From the NCBI RefSeq assembly GCF_027594865.1, contig NZ_CP089391.1, positions 3,192,501 through 3,256,500 on the forward strand: a stretch of 64,000 nucleotides of DNA, in the 5' to 3' direction. The position numbers and the translations under genes are program-made. The notes beneath the pieces were generated by a model, which did not search any database, was not told the origin of the DNA, and worked only from the letters and a program-made list of their open reading frames with translations. The stretch is from Bradyrhizobium xenonodulans (GTDB taxonomy: Bacteria; Pseudomonadota; Alphaproteobacteria; Rhizobiales; Xanthobacteraceae). Of the stretch, positions 28,509 through 37,681 are shown one piece after another; position 1 is the stretch's first letter, and each line of letters opens with the position of its first letter.

Positions 28509-29543
28509 CTAGCCGCCCGTGACGCTCATATGCCTGGAGACGCTGGGGCGGTCGTGGCGGCGGTCGATGATGAAATCGTGGCCCTTGGGTTTCAGCCCGA
28601 TAGCGCGGTCGATTGCATCCGCAAGCAGCATGTCGTCGTCCGACGCACGCAGAGGTTTGCGCAAATCGGAGGCATCCTCGTGGCCGAGGCAGGTGTGCAG
28701 CGTCCCCGTGCAGGTGATGCGCACCCGGTTGCAGGATTCACAGAAATTATGGGTCATCGGCGTGATGAAGCCGAGCTTGCCGCCGGTCTCGGCGACGCTG
28801 ACATAGCGCGCCGGGCCGCCGGTGCTCTCGGCCAGGTCCGTCAACGTGAATTGCTGGGCGAGGCGCGCGCGCACCAGCGACAGCGGCAGATACTGGTCGA
28901 TGCGGCCTGAGCCGATTTCGCCCATCGGCATCACCTCGATCAGCGTCAGGCCCATGCCCTTGCCGTGGGCCCAGCGCATCAGCGAAGGCAGCTCGTCCTC
29001 GTTGAGGTTTTTGAGCGCCACCGCGTTGATCTTCACGTAAAGCCCCGCGGCGCGCGCGGCTTCGATGCCCTCCAGCACCTTGTCGATCTCGCCCCAGCGG
29101 GTGATCTCGCGAAACTTCCTGGGATCGAGCGTGTCGAGCGAGACGTTGATGCGGCGGACGCCGCAATCGGCGAGTTCGCTGGCATGCTTCGCAAGCTGGG
29201 TGCCATTGGTGGTCAGCGTCAGCTCGTTGAGCGCGCCGCTGGACAGATGCCGCGACAGCGAGCGCACCAGCGTCATCACGTTGCGGCGGACCAAGGGCTC
29301 GCCGCCGGTGAGGCGCAGCTTCTTCACGCCCTTGGCGATGAAGGCCGAGCAGAGCCGGTCGAGCTCTTCCAGCGTCAGCAGGTCCGCCTTGGGCAGGAAC
29401 GTCATGTCTTCCGACATGCAGTAGAAGCAGCGCAAATCGCAGCGGTCGGTGACGGACACGCGCAAATACGAGATGGTCCGCCCGAACGGATCGGTCATCG
29501 CGCTCGACAGCGCGGAGCGGGGGCTCGCGGAAGGTCCGTTCAT
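28509..29543 (-). CDS. moaA: GTP 3',8-cyclase (molybdenum cofactor biosynthesis protein A)
   Basis: 344-residue radical SAM enzyme making the first Moco intermediate from GTP. The N-terminal cluster motif is [13 protein letters not shown], and the C-terminal cluster uses [31 protein letters not shown] and [10 protein letters not shown] follow the radical SAM pattern. The protein ends in the conserved Gly-Gly (SVTGG), essential in MoaA. ATG 29543 adds about 15 residues before the core [15 protein letters not shown], and a start at 29498 would give the length common in enterobacteria. Confidence 0.95.
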   Translation of the reverse strand: MNGPSASPRSALSSAMTDPFGRTISYLRVSVTDRCDLRCFYCMSEDMTFLPKADLLTLEELDRLCSAFIAKGVKKLRLTGGEPLVRRNVMTLVRSLSRHLSSGALNELTLTTNGTQLAKHASELADCGVRRINVSLDTLDPRKFREITRWGEIDKVLEGIEAARAAGLYVKINAVALKNLNEDELPSLMRWAHGKGMGLTLIEVMPMGEIGSGRIDQYLPLSLVRARLAQQFTLTDLAESTGGPARYVSVAETGGKLGFITPMTHNFCESCNRVRITCTGTLHTCLGHEDASDLRKPLRASDDDMLLADAIDRAIGLKPKGHDFIIDRRHDRPSVSRHMSVTGG

Positions 29544-29663
29544 ACCAAATGCCTTGTCACTTACGGCGACGGGCGCACCTTTGCTTCAACGGTGCTCTGG
29601 AAGCAATCTAAGCATCGCGCAGGCAGAGGACAATCGGGTGGTATACGTAAGTCAGCGCCTGGA

Positions 29664-30140
29664 TCAGCGCTTTCCCGCGTTCGGATCGGGGAACGCCGAG
29701 CCCGCAGCAGGTGCAGCATCGGCGGGGGCCGCGGCAGGCGCGGCTGCGACCGGCCTCGGCTTCTTCGGCCGGTGCGGTTTCCTCACCGGCTTGGGCGGGA
29801 CAGCCGGCTGGAGTTCCGCGAACACCGGATTCGGGTCGGTGGTCACCGAGGCGGATGTGACGAGATCGCCGGGAGTCTTGATCACGTTCACCGGCACGCT
29901 CGCCGGCTGGTATTTTGGCAGCGCGAAGGCAACCGTGAACGGCGCGTCGGGCGCGGGAACCGAGACGGAGCAGGGGGTCTTGCAACCCTGACCGAGCGAG
30001 GTCGTGGCGTCAGCACCGGGGGGATTGGATTCGAGCCGGACCTGGACGGTCGGCGGCGCCGATTTGAACATGTCCCAAGACATTGAGGAGCAGCCCCCAA
30101 GGCTCGCTCCCGCTAACGCAATCGCGATGACACGACGCAT
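29664..30140 (-). CDS. PEGA-type outer-membrane lipoprotein
   Basis: 158 residues. A lipoprotein signal, MRRVIAIALAGASLGGC, has its lipidated cysteine at 17. Then a PEGA-like surface domain with VQVRLESNPPGADATTSLGQ and GCKTPCSVSVPA, and a long proline-, alanine- and lysine-rich tail (about 110-158) suited to periplasmic spanning. Function unknown; PEGA domains are thought to bind surface layers or polysaccharide. It lies upstream of moaA on the same strand with about 120 bp between them. Confidence 0.82.
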   Translation of the reverse strand: MRRVIAIALAGASLGGCSSMSWDMFKSAPPTVQVRLESNPPGADATTSLGQGCKTPCSVSVPAPDAPFTVAFALPKYQPASVPVNVIKTPGDLVTSASVTTDPNPVFAELQPAVPPKPVRKPHRPKKPRPVAAAPAAAPADAAPAAGSAFPDPNAGKR

Positions 30141-30294
30141 GACTATCCACTTCTACTGCGACGAACCGCCACATCCCCGCCCGGACCATAGGAGCGTCGT
30201 TTGGGGCAGGCAACCGGCGCGCCGCGCATAGATAATAGATGGTTAACGCGGGGTTCCGCAGGATACCCTAGCCAAGTCAGTGGTTTGCGACGGA

Positions 30295-30984
30295 TCAGGC
30301 CGTCATCAAGCTGTGGGCTGCGGCCGGCAGATCACGCATGTGATGGATCAGACGGTCCGGCTTCAGCTCGGCGATCGGCACGTCCGTATAGCCGAAGCTG
30401 ACCCCAATCACGGGCACCCCGGCGCGGCGGGCGACCCCGACATCGGTTCCGGCATCGCCGACCATGATGCTGGCTTTGACCTCTCCGCCAGCGCGGGACA
30501 CCGTCTCGCGGAAGATGGTGGGGTCCGGCTTCTGGACGCCAAACGTGTCCGCGCCACAGATCGCCGCGAAGCGGCGGGTCAGGTCGAGCTGGTCCAGAAG
30601 GCGCTTGGACAGCCATTCCAGCTTGTTGGTGCAGACCGCCAGCCGGTGGCCCTGGGCCGCAAAATGGTCAAGCGCGGCCTCGAGCCCGTCGAAGGGGCGG
30701 GATTCGACCGCGATATGGTCGGCGTAATAGGTGATGAAATCCGCCGTCATCCGGTCCATGTCAGCTGTCGTGACGGTGCGGCCCTCGGCCTCCAGCCCGC
30801 GCTCGATCAGCTTGCGGGCGCCGGCGCCGATCATGTTGCGGGCCGAGGCCATCGGCACCGGCGGCAGTCCCTCGCGGTCGAGCACGTAATTCAGCGCGGT
30901 GATCAGGTCGGGCGCCGTGTCCACAAGCGTGCCGTCGAGATCGAAGACGAGGGTGTAGGGGGAGGTCTTTTGGGGGGAGGTCAT
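30295..30984 (-). CDS. gph: Phosphoglycolate phosphatase
   Basis: 229-residue HAD hydrolase that removes phosphate from 2-phosphoglycolate arising from photorespiration-like reactions or DNA repair. Motif I is LVFDLDGTLVDTAPDL, motif II is LAVCTNK, and motif III/IV is GVQKPDPTIF...MVGDAGTDVGVAR. The helical cap domain has MIGAGARKLIERGL. ATG 30984 starts MTSPQKTSP. An upstream start (31041) adds basic residues with no family match. It is divergent from rpiA. Confidence 0.92.
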   Translation of the reverse strand: MTSPQKTSPYTLVFDLDGTLVDTAPDLITALNYVLDREGLPPVPMASARNMIGAGARKLIERGLEAEGRTVTTADMDRMTADFITYYADHIAVESRPFDGLEAALDHFAAQGHRLAVCTNKLEWLSKRLLDQLDLTRRFAAICGADTFGVQKPDPTIFRETVSRAGGEVKASIMVGDAGTDVGVARRAGVPVIGVSFGYTDVPIAELKPDRLIHHMRDLPAAAHSLMTA

Positions 30985-31147
30985 GGTCCCAGCGCTATCG
31001 GGCCGGCCGGATCGGCGCAAGGGCCGGAGCCATAAGATCACCTTATAAGATGGTCCCGGAGGCCTGTTCCGGGGCGAAAAACGAGGCTACATAGGCCGCC
31101 GCAAGCGGCTATACCGGCGGCACTCTCAATCCAGAGGCGGGCGCATC

Positions 31148-31861
31148 GTGAACATGGACCAGTTGAAGCGGCAGGCTGCGGCGCGCGCACTCGAGGAGGT
31201 GCGGGACGGCATGCAGCTCGGGCTCGGCACCGGCTCGACCGCGAAACATTTCGTCGAGCTGCTCGGCGAGCGCGTCGCGGCCGGGCTCAAGGTGATCGGC
31301 GTGCCGACCTCTGAGACGACGCGCCTCGATGCGGAGCGCTGCGGCGTGAAGCTGACCACGCTGGACGAGATCGATCATCTCGACCTGACCGTCGATGGCG
31401 CCGACGAGATCGATCCGGAGTTCAATTTGATCAAGGGCGGCGGCGGCGCGCTGCTGCGCGAGAAGATCGTGGCGGCCGCCTCGGATCGCATGATCGTGAT
31501 TGCCGACGACAGCAAATGGGTGCCGACGCTCGGCAAGTTTCCGCTGCCGGTCGAGGTCATCCCGTTCGGGCTCGGCGCGACGCGCCGTGCGATCGAAACG
31601 GCATTTGCCGAATGCGGCGTTTCCGGGCAGATGGCGGTCCGCAAGGCCAAAGACGGCCACGTTTTCGTCACCGATGGTGGCCACTGGATCGTCGATGCCC
31701 AACTCGGAAGTATCGTGGATCCTCCCGCTCTCGCCAAGGCGTTGAGCGCGATCCCCGGCGTGGTCGAGCATGGGTTGTTCATCGGCTTGGCCAGCTCGGC
31801 CGTTCTGGCGGGCGGCGAGGGAATCCGCGTGATTGAACGGCGCAAGCCGAAAGGAGACTAG
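31148..31861 (+). CDS. rpiA: Ribose-5-phosphate isomerase A
   Basis: 237 residues interconverting ribose-5-phosphate and ribulose-5-phosphate. [43 protein letters not shown] and [10 protein letters not shown] are the family blocks, with the catalytic glutamate in LREKI. GTG 31148 has GAGG about ten bases upstream; ATG 31154 is an alternative. The DUF2059 gene follows after 2 bases and gor after a further 56, giving a probable operon. Confidence 0.95.
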   Translation: MNMDQLKRQAAARALEEVRDGMQLGLGTGSTAKHFVELLGERVAAGLKVIGVPTSETTRLDAERCGVKLTTLDEIDHLDLTVDGADEIDPEFNLIKGGGGALLREKIVAAASDRMIVIADDSKWVPTLGKFPLPVEVIPFGLGATRRAIETAFAECGVSGQMAVRKAKDGHVFVTDGGHWIVDAQLGSIVDPPALAKALSAIPGVVEHGLFIGLASSAVLAGGEGIRVIERRKPKGD

Positions 31862-31863
31862 GA

Positions 31864-32376
31864 ATGAATAGCGTCTTGAAGTTGCTGCCCGTGGCAGGCC
31901 TTGCCTTGGGATTGGCTTTTGGCACGGCCGCGGCACAGCAGGCGGCCGCCCCCAAGGCTTCAGCGGCGGCGATTGCGTCGGCCAAGGAAATCCTGACGTT
32001 GAAGAACGCCACCGCGATGTACGCCAAGGCGGTGCCCGGCATGGTCGAGAAGGTCAAGGGCACGCTGATCGGACAGAACCTCAACTACCAGAAGGAGCTC
32101 AACGAGCTGGCGCCGGTCGTGGCGCAGCAGCTGGCCGGCCGCGAGAAGGAGATCGGCGACGGCATGGCGCAGGCCTATGCCGCCCAGTTCACCGAGCAGG
32201 AGCTCAAGGATCTCGTGACGTTTTACAAGTCGCCGCTGGGGCAGAAGCTGATCGCCGCCGAGCCGCGCGCGATCGAACAGAGCATGGCGGTCATGAACTC
32301 GTGGGCGCAGAGTTTCTCCGAAACCGTTGCGAGCGTGTTTCGCACCGAGATGCGCAAGCGTGGCAAGGAAATCTGA
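31864..32376 (+). CDS. DUF2059 exported protein
   Basis: 170 residues with a signal peptide (about 1-24, cleaved after GTAAAQ). Helical body with QFTEQELKDLVTFYKSPLGQKL, the DUF2059 signature. A periplasmic protein of unknown function, widespread in alphaproteobacteria. The start is 2 bases after the rpiA stop, with AAAGGAGAC inside the end of rpiA as its ribosome site. Confidence 0.9.
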   Translation: MNSVLKLLPVAGLALGLAFGTAAAQQAAAPKASAAAIASAKEILTLKNATAMYAKAVPGMVEKVKGTLIGQNLNYQKELNELAPVVAQQLAGREKEIGDGMAQAYAAQFTEQELKDLVTFYKSPLGQKLIAAEPRAIEQSMAVMNSWAQSFSETVASVFRTEMRKRGKEI

Positions 32377-32432
32377 CAGACACTATCTGATCAGAGATCC
32401 GGATCACGCTCTAGGAGAGGTCGGAGTGGACA

Positions 32433-33821
32433 ATGGCTGAATTCGACGTCGACCTCTTTGTCATCGGTGGCGGTTCGGGCGGCGTGCGTGCCGCCCGTAT
32501 CGCGGCAGGTTACGGCGCCCGCGTGATGATCGCGGAAGAGTACCGCATGGGCGGCACCTGCGTGATCCGCGGCTGCGTGCCGAAGAAGCTGTTCGTGATC
32601 GGCTCGCACTTCCGCCACGAGCTCGAGGACGCCGCCGGTTTCGGCTGGACCGTTCCGCCCGCCAGCTTCGACTGGCCGACGCTGATCGCCAACAAGGACA
32701 AGGAGATCGCGCGGCTGGAGGCGGCCTACACCGCCAATGTCGAGAAATCGGGCGCGCAGATCGTCAAGAGCCGCGCGGTGATCGAGGACAAGAACACCGT
32801 CCGTCTGCTCGAGAACGACCGCAAGATCACGGCGAAATACATCCTGATCGCCACCGGCGGGGCGCCCAACCACGGCGCCTCGATTCCCGGCATCGAGCAC
32901 GTGATCTCATCCAACGAAGCCTTCCATCTGAAGAAGCTGCCGAAGCGGATCGTGATCCAGGGCGGCGGCTACATCGCGCTGGAATTCGCCGGCATCTTCG
33001 CCGGCTTCGGCTCCGACGTCACTGTGATCTATCGCGGCGACAACATCCTTCGCGGCTTCGACGAGGATGTCCGCGCCCACGTCCGCAGCGAGATGGAGAA
33101 GCAGGGCATCACCATCCTCACCGGCTGCACGGTGGCCAAGGTCGATCGCCACGGCGAGGAATTCACCACGCATCTGTCGAACGGCTCGAGCCTCGCCTCC
33201 GACCAGGTGATGTTCGCGATCGGCCGCCATCCGGCGGTGGCCAATCTCGGCCTGGAGAAGGCCGGCGTCGCCATCAATCCGAAGAACGGCGGCATCGCGG
33301 TCGACCATTTCTCGAAGAGCTCGGTCGACAGCATCTACGCGATCGGCGACGTCACCCATCGCTTCAACCTGACGCCGGTCGCGATCCGCGAGGGCCATGC
33401 CTTCGCCGACACCGTGTTCGGCAAGCGCGAGGTGCAGGTCGATCACGCCAACATCCCGACGGCCGTGTTCTCGCAGCCGGAGGTCGGCACGGTCGGTTTG
33501 ACGGAAACCGAGGCGCGCGCGCAATTCAGTCACGTCGACATCTACAAGACGAATTTCCGCCCTATCAAGGCGACGATGTCGGGCCGCGATACCCGCGTGC
33601 TGATGAAGCTCGTCGTCGACGGCGCGACTGATCGCGTGCTCGGCTGCCACATCGTCGGCGATGCTGCCGCCGAGATCACCCAGGCGGTCGCGATCGCGGT
33701 CAAGATGAAGGCGACCAAGGCTGATTTCGACTCCACCATCGCGCTGCACCCGACCGCCGCCGAGGAACTCGTCACCATGCGCACGCCGACCGCACGCCAC
33801 GTGCGGCAGGCGGCGGAGTAG
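32433..33821 (+). CDS. gor: Glutathione-disulfide reductase
   Basis: 462-residue FAD enzyme keeping glutathione reduced with NADPH. The FAD site is VIGGGSGGVRAARIAA, the redox disulfide GGTCVIRGCVPKKLF, the second nucleotide-binding motif IQGGGYIALEFAGIF, and YAIGDVTHRFNLTPVA. The C-terminal catalytic His-Glu pair is in ALHPTAAEELVTM. Full length. It sits third in the rpiA-DUF2059-gor group, which links NADPH supply and glutathione cycling. Confidence 0.96.
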   Translation: MAEFDVDLFVIGGGSGGVRAARIAAGYGARVMIAEEYRMGGTCVIRGCVPKKLFVIGSHFRHELEDAAGFGWTVPPASFDWPTLIANKDKEIARLEAAYTANVEKSGAQIVKSRAVIEDKNTVRLLENDRKITAKYILIATGGAPNHGASIPGIEHVISSNEAFHLKKLPKRIVIQGGGYIALEFAGIFAGFGSDVTVIYRGDNILRGFDEDVRAHVRSEMEKQGITILTGCTVAKVDRHGEEFTTHLSNGSSLASDQVMFAIGRHPAVANLGLEKAGVAINPKNGGIAVDHFSKSSVDSIYAIGDVTHRFNLTPVAIREGHAFADTVFGKREVQVDHANIPTAVFSQPEVGTVGLTETEARAQFSHVDIYKTNFRPIKATMSGRDTRVLMKLVVDGATDRVLGCHIVGDAAAEITQAVAIAVKMKATKADFDSTIALHPTAAEELVTMRTPTARHVRQAAE

Positions 33822-33834
33822 GGGCGCAGTGCTT

Positions 33835-34842
33835 TCAATGCAGCGTTGCCGCCGCGGCCTCGTCGACCGCGGCCATCAGGTCGGCCGTATCCGATTGCTG
33901 GATCATGTGGCCTGAGTTCGGGACGCGGCGCATCTTGCTGTGCTTGATTTCATCATGCAGCCGGCCGGACTGCTCGTCGATGTCGATGAGACGATCGTTC
34001 TCACCGGCCAGGATGATGACCGGCATGGACAATTCGCCGTACGTCTTCGCAGACTGAATGGCCGCAGGCACCATCAATGCTGCCTCGGCGGCGCCGGCAC
34101 GCAGCTGCGACGGACGCACGGCCAGTGCTTTCGGGAAGCCATCGAATTTTTGCGGGACGGATCTGGGCCCGAACAGTCGGCGCAGCGTGGCCGGCCACAT
34201 CAGGCGGCTGAGGATCGGTGAAATCGTGTGGCTGAGGATATCGCCAAACCCCGGTATCGCCGGCCCGGCCATCGCCATCATCGCGTCGGTGCGGGCCGTC
34301 GGGAAATAGTATCCCGACGCCAGTATCAGCGCCTCGACCATTGAAGGATGCCTGCTCGCCAGGGCGACCGCCACGGACGCTCCCCAGGAATGTCCGAGCA
34401 CGATCACCTTGCCGACGCCAAGGTGCGCAAGGGCATCCCTGAAAAGATCGGCTTGGGCCGCAGGCGTCCAAACGACATTTCGGGGCCTCTGGCTGTGGCC
34501 GAATCCGGGACGATCGAACACGATCACGCGATAGTCCTTGGCGGCAAGATCGATCAGACCACTGGACTCGAAATCCTGGATCATGCTGCCGTTGCCATGG
34601 AGCAGGACCAATGGCCGACCGGATCCCCGCTCGACATAGTGTAGGCGGACGCCGTCGATGTCGATGAATCGTCCTTGTGGCGGGTTATCGCGCTGTGCCT
34701 TGTCGGACAGCCGTCGATTGATGGCCGCGGCCGCAACCATCAGGCCGGCCGTCGCGACGATCGCGGAGGCGAGGGGATGTGCCGTCAGAGCACCAAGGGT
34801 CCTGGCCGCCGGCGATTGCGAACGTCTTTTCAGGATGCGCAT
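33835..34842 (-). CDS. Membrane-anchored alpha/beta hydrolase
   Basis: 335 residues. A hydrophobic segment near residues 24-41 (LASAIVATAGLMVAAAAI) anchors it. The hydrolase domain carries the oxyanion segment LLHGNGSMI, the nucleophile elbow LGHSWGASVA, VIILAGENDRLIDI with the acid residue, and the catalytic histidine in RVPNSGHMI. It resembles haloalkane dehalogenase and epoxide hydrolase-like esterases, and the substrate is unknown. It is convergent with gor (13 bp) and starts 57 bp from the end of the alcohol dehydrogenase gene on the same strand, so the pair may be one unit. Confidence 0.88.
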   Translation of the reverse strand: MRILKRRSQSPAARTLGALTAHPLASAIVATAGLMVAAAAINRRLSDKAQRDNPPQGRFIDIDGVRLHYVERGSGRPLVLLHGNGSMIQDFESSGLIDLAAKDYRVIVFDRPGFGHSQRPRNVVWTPAAQADLFRDALAHLGVGKVIVLGHSWGASVAVALASRHPSMVEALILASGYYFPTARTDAMMAMAGPAIPGFGDILSHTISPILSRLMWPATLRRLFGPRSVPQKFDGFPKALAVRPSQLRAGAAEAALMVPAAIQSAKTYGELSMPVIILAGENDRLIDIDEQSGRLHDEIKHSKMRRVPNSGHMIQQSDTADLMAAVDEAAAATLH

Positions 34843-34899
34843 ATTGACTTTCGTTGAACGGCGTCAGCTGTTGGATGACGGCAAGGGATGGGCTTCGGA

Positions 34900-36075
34900 T
34901 CAGCGTCCGGGTCGCATGACGACCTTGATGACGCCGGCTTCTTTGTCGCGGAATTTCTGGTACATCTCGGGCGCGTCTTCGAGACTGGCCGGATGAGTCA
35001 CCACAAAGCTGGGGTCGATCTCGCCCTCGATGATCTTGGCGAGCAGCGGCCTGGTGTAGGCTTGAACATGGGTTTGCCCGGTTTTGATCGTCAGACCCTT
35101 GTTCATGGCGGCGCCGAGCGGGATCTTGTCACCCATTCCGACATAGAAGCCGGGAATCGATATCGTGCCTGCCTTGCGACAGGCCATGATGGCCTGTCGC
35201 AGGACGTGAACGCGATCCGTCGCGAGGAATGTCGCGGCCTTGACCTTGTCGAGCACCGCGTCGGCCGAGCCATGACCCGATGCTTCGCAACCCACTGCAT
35301 CGATGCAGCTGTCCGGACCACGCTTATTGGTTCGCCTCATCAACTCCTCATGAACGTCGGCCTTCGAGAAATCGATGATTTCCGCGCCGCCGGCTTCCGC
35401 CATCTCGAGGCGCTCGGGCACTTCGTCGATCGCTATGATGCGTCCCGCCCCCAGCATGAGAGCGGAGCGGATCGCGAACTGACCGACCGGACCGCATCCC
35501 CAGATCGCGACCGTGTCGCCCGGTTCGATCTGCGCATTGACCGCCGCCATGTAGCCCGTCGGAAAGATGTCAGACAGGAACAACGCCTGCTCGTCCGTGA
35601 TGCTGTCGGGAATCTTGATGGGACCGATATCGGCCATGGGGACGCGCAGATATTCGGCCTGTCCGCCTGAATAGCCACCCAGCATGTGGCTGAAGCCGAA
35701 GAGTCCCGCGGGCGATTGTCCCATCGCTTTGGCCGCGACCTCCGCGTTCGGATTGGTCCGGTCGCAGCAGGAAAACAATCCCTGCTGGCAGAACCAACAA
35801 TTCCCGCAGCTGATCGTAAAAGGAACCACGACGCGGTCGCCGATCGCGAGATTCGTGACTTCCGAACCCAGCTCGATCACCTCGCCCATATTCTCATGGC
35901 CAAGGATGTCGCCGCTTTCCATCGTCGGCTGGTAACCGTCAAAGAGATGGAGGTCCGAGCCACAGATGGCACAGGCGGTAATTTTGATGATCGCATCGCG
36001 CGCATGCTGAATTTTGGGATCGGGGACCGTGTCCACCCGGACGTCGCCTTTGCCGTGCCAACAGAGTGCACGCAT
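34900..36075 (-). CDS. Zinc-dependent alcohol dehydrogenase (glutathione-independent formaldehyde-dehydrogenase-like)
   Basis: 391 residues of the medium-chain dehydrogenase family. Catalytic zinc ligands lie in [15 protein letters not shown] and [10 protein letters not shown], structural zinc cysteines in [16 protein letters not shown], and the nucleotide fold in [17 protein letters not shown]. The insertions match the FDH-like branch of zinc dehydrogenases. ATG 36075 has GGAG eight bases upstream and is preferred to the TTG at 36081. Upstream lies a near-EcfG promoter (GGAAC-N16-TGTT at 36159-36135), suggesting induction under general stress. Confidence 0.9.
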   Translation of the reverse strand: MRALCWHGKGDVRVDTVPDPKIQHARDAIIKITACAICGSDLHLFDGYQPTMESGDILGHENMGEVIELGSEVTNLAIGDRVVVPFTISCGNCWFCQQGLFSCCDRTNPNAEVAAKAMGQSPAGLFGFSHMLGGYSGGQAEYLRVPMADIGPIKIPDSITDEQALFLSDIFPTGYMAAVNAQIEPGDTVAIWGCGPVGQFAIRSALMLGAGRIIAIDEVPERLEMAEAGGAEIIDFSKADVHEELMRRTNKRGPDSCIDAVGCEASGHGSADAVLDKVKAATFLATDRVHVLRQAIMACRKAGTISIPGFYVGMGDKIPLGAAMNKGLTIKTGQTHVQAYTRPLLAKIIEGEIDPSFVVTHPASLEDAPEMYQKFRDKEAGVIKVVMRPGR

Positions 36076-36429
36076 GGTCAAATCTCCATTCTTGGGGACG
36101 GCATGCGCATTCGCGGGTCATGTCGTGCAATCGCAACAGGGGCCGCGACGGTATGTTCCTAAAACGGAATGGTGCGACAGGTGGAGGAAGACAGCCGAGG
36201 GCCGGCGCAGGTCGCCCTGGCGATGCCGAGCCAGGCCTTGATCGCTTGCCGGCGAGCATAGGAACGAACCACCAGGGTTCGTTTGAGATTCATTGGCGAT
36301 TTGACGCGAACAGCAGGAAACGTCCGTGCGCAAGCTTTTCATTTTGATGGTTCTGAATGCTGGGTCGAGCATGCTTGCCGGTCCGGCACCTGCGGTCCCA
36401 CTCATCCCTCGGATCACCGGACAAATGTT
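36076..36429. other. Divergent gap between the alcohol dehydrogenase and the small stress genes
   Basis: 354 bp with no recognised gene. It holds the near-EcfG promoter for the dehydrogenase and, at 36263-36283, an 8-bp inverted repeat, AACGAACC / GGTTCGTT, with a 5-base spacer. GGAAC and CGTTT are both present there but only 14 bp apart, too close for an EcfG promoter. Confidence 0.5.
36135..36159 (-). promoter_or_regulatory. Near-consensus EcfG (ECF15) promoter for the alcohol dehydrogenase
   Basis: Read on the minus strand: GGAAC (36159-36155), 16 bases, TGTT (36138-36135), then G. The consensus for the alphaproteobacterial general stress sigma factor is GGAAC-N16/17-CGTT, so there is one mismatch. 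The -10 lies 60 bp from the start codon. Confidence 0.55.
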
Positions 36430-36582
36430 ATGAATCGAGACGAGAGCGGACGCATCGTGGAAACCTCGACCGAAGCGCGCCAGGCCGAACTCGGTCCGAG
36501 CGTGTTGATGCTGCTGGGTGTGAGCGTGGCACTTGCAGTTCTGATCATGGCAATCGTTTGGATGATATTTTTCCGGACTTGA
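36430..36582 (+). CDS. Small single-pass membrane protein
   Basis: 50 residues: a polar N-terminus (MNRDESGRIVETSTEARQA) and one hydrophobic helix (about 25-48, VLMLLGVSVALAVLIMAIVW). ATG 36430 has no strong ribosome site. It sits directly before the two stress-type genes on the same strand. No family recognised. Support comes from the clean N-out or N-in topology, the good coding periodicity and the position. Confidence 0.55.
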   Translation: MNRDESGRIVETSTEARQAELGPSVLMLLGVSVALAVLIMAIVWMIFFRT

Positions 36583-36666
36583 TCGCCTGGACGTTGTCTC
36601 CGCGTGACTTTAGGAACGAAAGCTCCGCCGGGAGCTTGGGTCAGTCCTCAAGCTTTGGAGACAATT

Positions 36667-37002
36667 ATGAAACGTACGTCGCTCTTCATTTGTATTTCTT
36701 TGTTCGCGGCCGCCGCAGCATTGGCTGCGGTCCCGGCCTCAGCGCAAAATCCTCCGGCGAAGTCAGGCCCGAACAACAACGCGGTCAATAGCGCCGGTCA
36801 GAACAACTCCGATGCGCCTGTCGCGGGCCGCAACAGTTTCACCGAAGGACAGGCCAAGTCGAAGATCGAGGATGCCGGGTACACCAACGTCACCGAGTTG
36901 AAGAAGGACGACAATGGCGTTTGGCGCGGCCGGGCCAGCAAGGGCGGATCGGCTACCGCGGTAAGCGTCGACTTTCAAGGCAACGTTAATTCGGCCAAGT
37001 AA
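36667..37002 (+). CDS. Exported PepSY-like small protein
   Basis: 111 residues with a signal peptide (about 1-25, ending ASAQ), a low-complexity Asn/Ser-rich linker, and a small PepSY-like domain: FTEGQAKSKIEDAGYTNVTEL, then DNGVWRGRASKGG. This form of periplasmic PepSY protein is common in rhizobia and often stress-induced. GGAG is six bases before ATG 36667. An imperfect hairpin (AAGCTCC...GGAGCTT) sits about 30 bp upstream. The next gene follows after 12 bp. Confidence 0.82.
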   Translation: MKRTSLFICISLFAAAAALAAVPASAQNPPAKSGPNNNAVNSAGQNNSDAPVAGRNSFTEGQAKSKIEDAGYTNVTELKKDDNGVWRGRASKGGSATAVSVDFQGNVNSAK

Positions 37003-37014
37003 GAAAGACTCAAA

Positions 37015-37635
37015 ATGACCGTTACGATTTCTCGTCTTTACGACAATTACAATGATGCTCAGCAGGCGGTTCGGCGCCTCGAGGCTGCCGGGGTACCACA
37101 TTCGGACATCAGCATCGTCGCCAACAATTCGGATAGCTGGTTCAGCACCGACAAGAAGGTGGACCGTGATCGCGATGGTGTCGACGATCGCGCCGAGGGC
37201 GCCGGGAAGGGCGCCGGCATCGGCGCTGGCGTGGGTGGCACCGCAGGCCTTCTTGCCGGCCTTGGCTTGCTGGCAATCCCTGGCCTTGGCCCAGTCGTTG
37301 CAGCGGGTTGGCTGGCTGCGACCGCGGTCGGTGCGGCCGCGGGAGCGGCGACCGGCGGCATCGTCGGAGCGCTCACGGAGGCTGGAATCTCGCAGGAGGA
37401 TGCGCACTCCTACGCGGAAGGTGTTCGTCGGGGTGGCACGCTGGTATCGGCGCGGGTGGCGGATGCGGATCAATCCCGCCTCGACACCATCCTGAACGAG
37501 TCGTCCGTCAATTTGCGGGACCGCAGTGCCGCCTGGCAGAAAGCCGGCTGGAAATCGTTTGATCCCGCCGGCCAGCCTTACGGTGCCGAAGAGGTTCGCA
37601 AGGAGCGGCAGCTATACAGCGGGTCATTGCGCTAG
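37015..37635 (+). CDS. General-stress-protein-17M-like / glycine-zipper protein
   Basis: 206 residues. The N-terminal YflT/GSP17M-like domain ISRLYDNYNDAQQAVRRLEAAG and HSDISIVANN, then a central hydrophobic glycine-zipper region (about 62-120, GAGIGAGVGGTAGLLAGLGL), then a second domain with ISQEDAHSYAEGVRRGGTLV. Proteins of this build are general stress proteins that probably associate with membranes. It is 12 bp after the PepSY-like gene and closed by a strong terminator, defining a small operon. Confidence 0.85.
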   Translation: MTVTISRLYDNYNDAQQAVRRLEAAGVPHSDISIVANNSDSWFSTDKKVDRDRDGVDDRAEGAGKGAGIGAGVGGTAGLLAGLGLLAIPGLGPVVAAGWLAATAVGAAAGAATGGIVGALTEAGISQEDAHSYAEGVRRGGTLVSARVADADQSRLDTILNESSVNLRDRSAAWQKAGWKSFDPAGQPYGAEEVRKERQLYSGSLR

Positions 37636-37642
37636 TCAGATC

Positions 37643-37675
37643 GGACGGCCCGCTCAGGCGGGCCGTCCCTTTTTT
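37643..37675 (+). terminator. Strong Rho-independent terminator
   Basis: An 11-bp perfect stem, GGACGGCCCGC (37643-37653) pairing with 37658-37668, with loop TCAG, is followed by C and six T. It ends the stress-gene operon and abuts the convergent bicupin gene. Confidence 0.93.
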
Positions 37676-37681
37676 GTGTCG

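Noticed and set aside
36261..36284. GGAAC and CGTTT on the plus strand as an EcfG promoter
   Set aside because: The spacer is only 14 bp, below the 16-17 bp needed. The bases are better explained as an inverted repeat.
36613..36638. GGAAC upstream of the PepSY-like gene as an EcfG promoter
   Set aside because: At 16 or 17 bp spacing the -10 reads GCTT or CTTG, with two or more mismatches.
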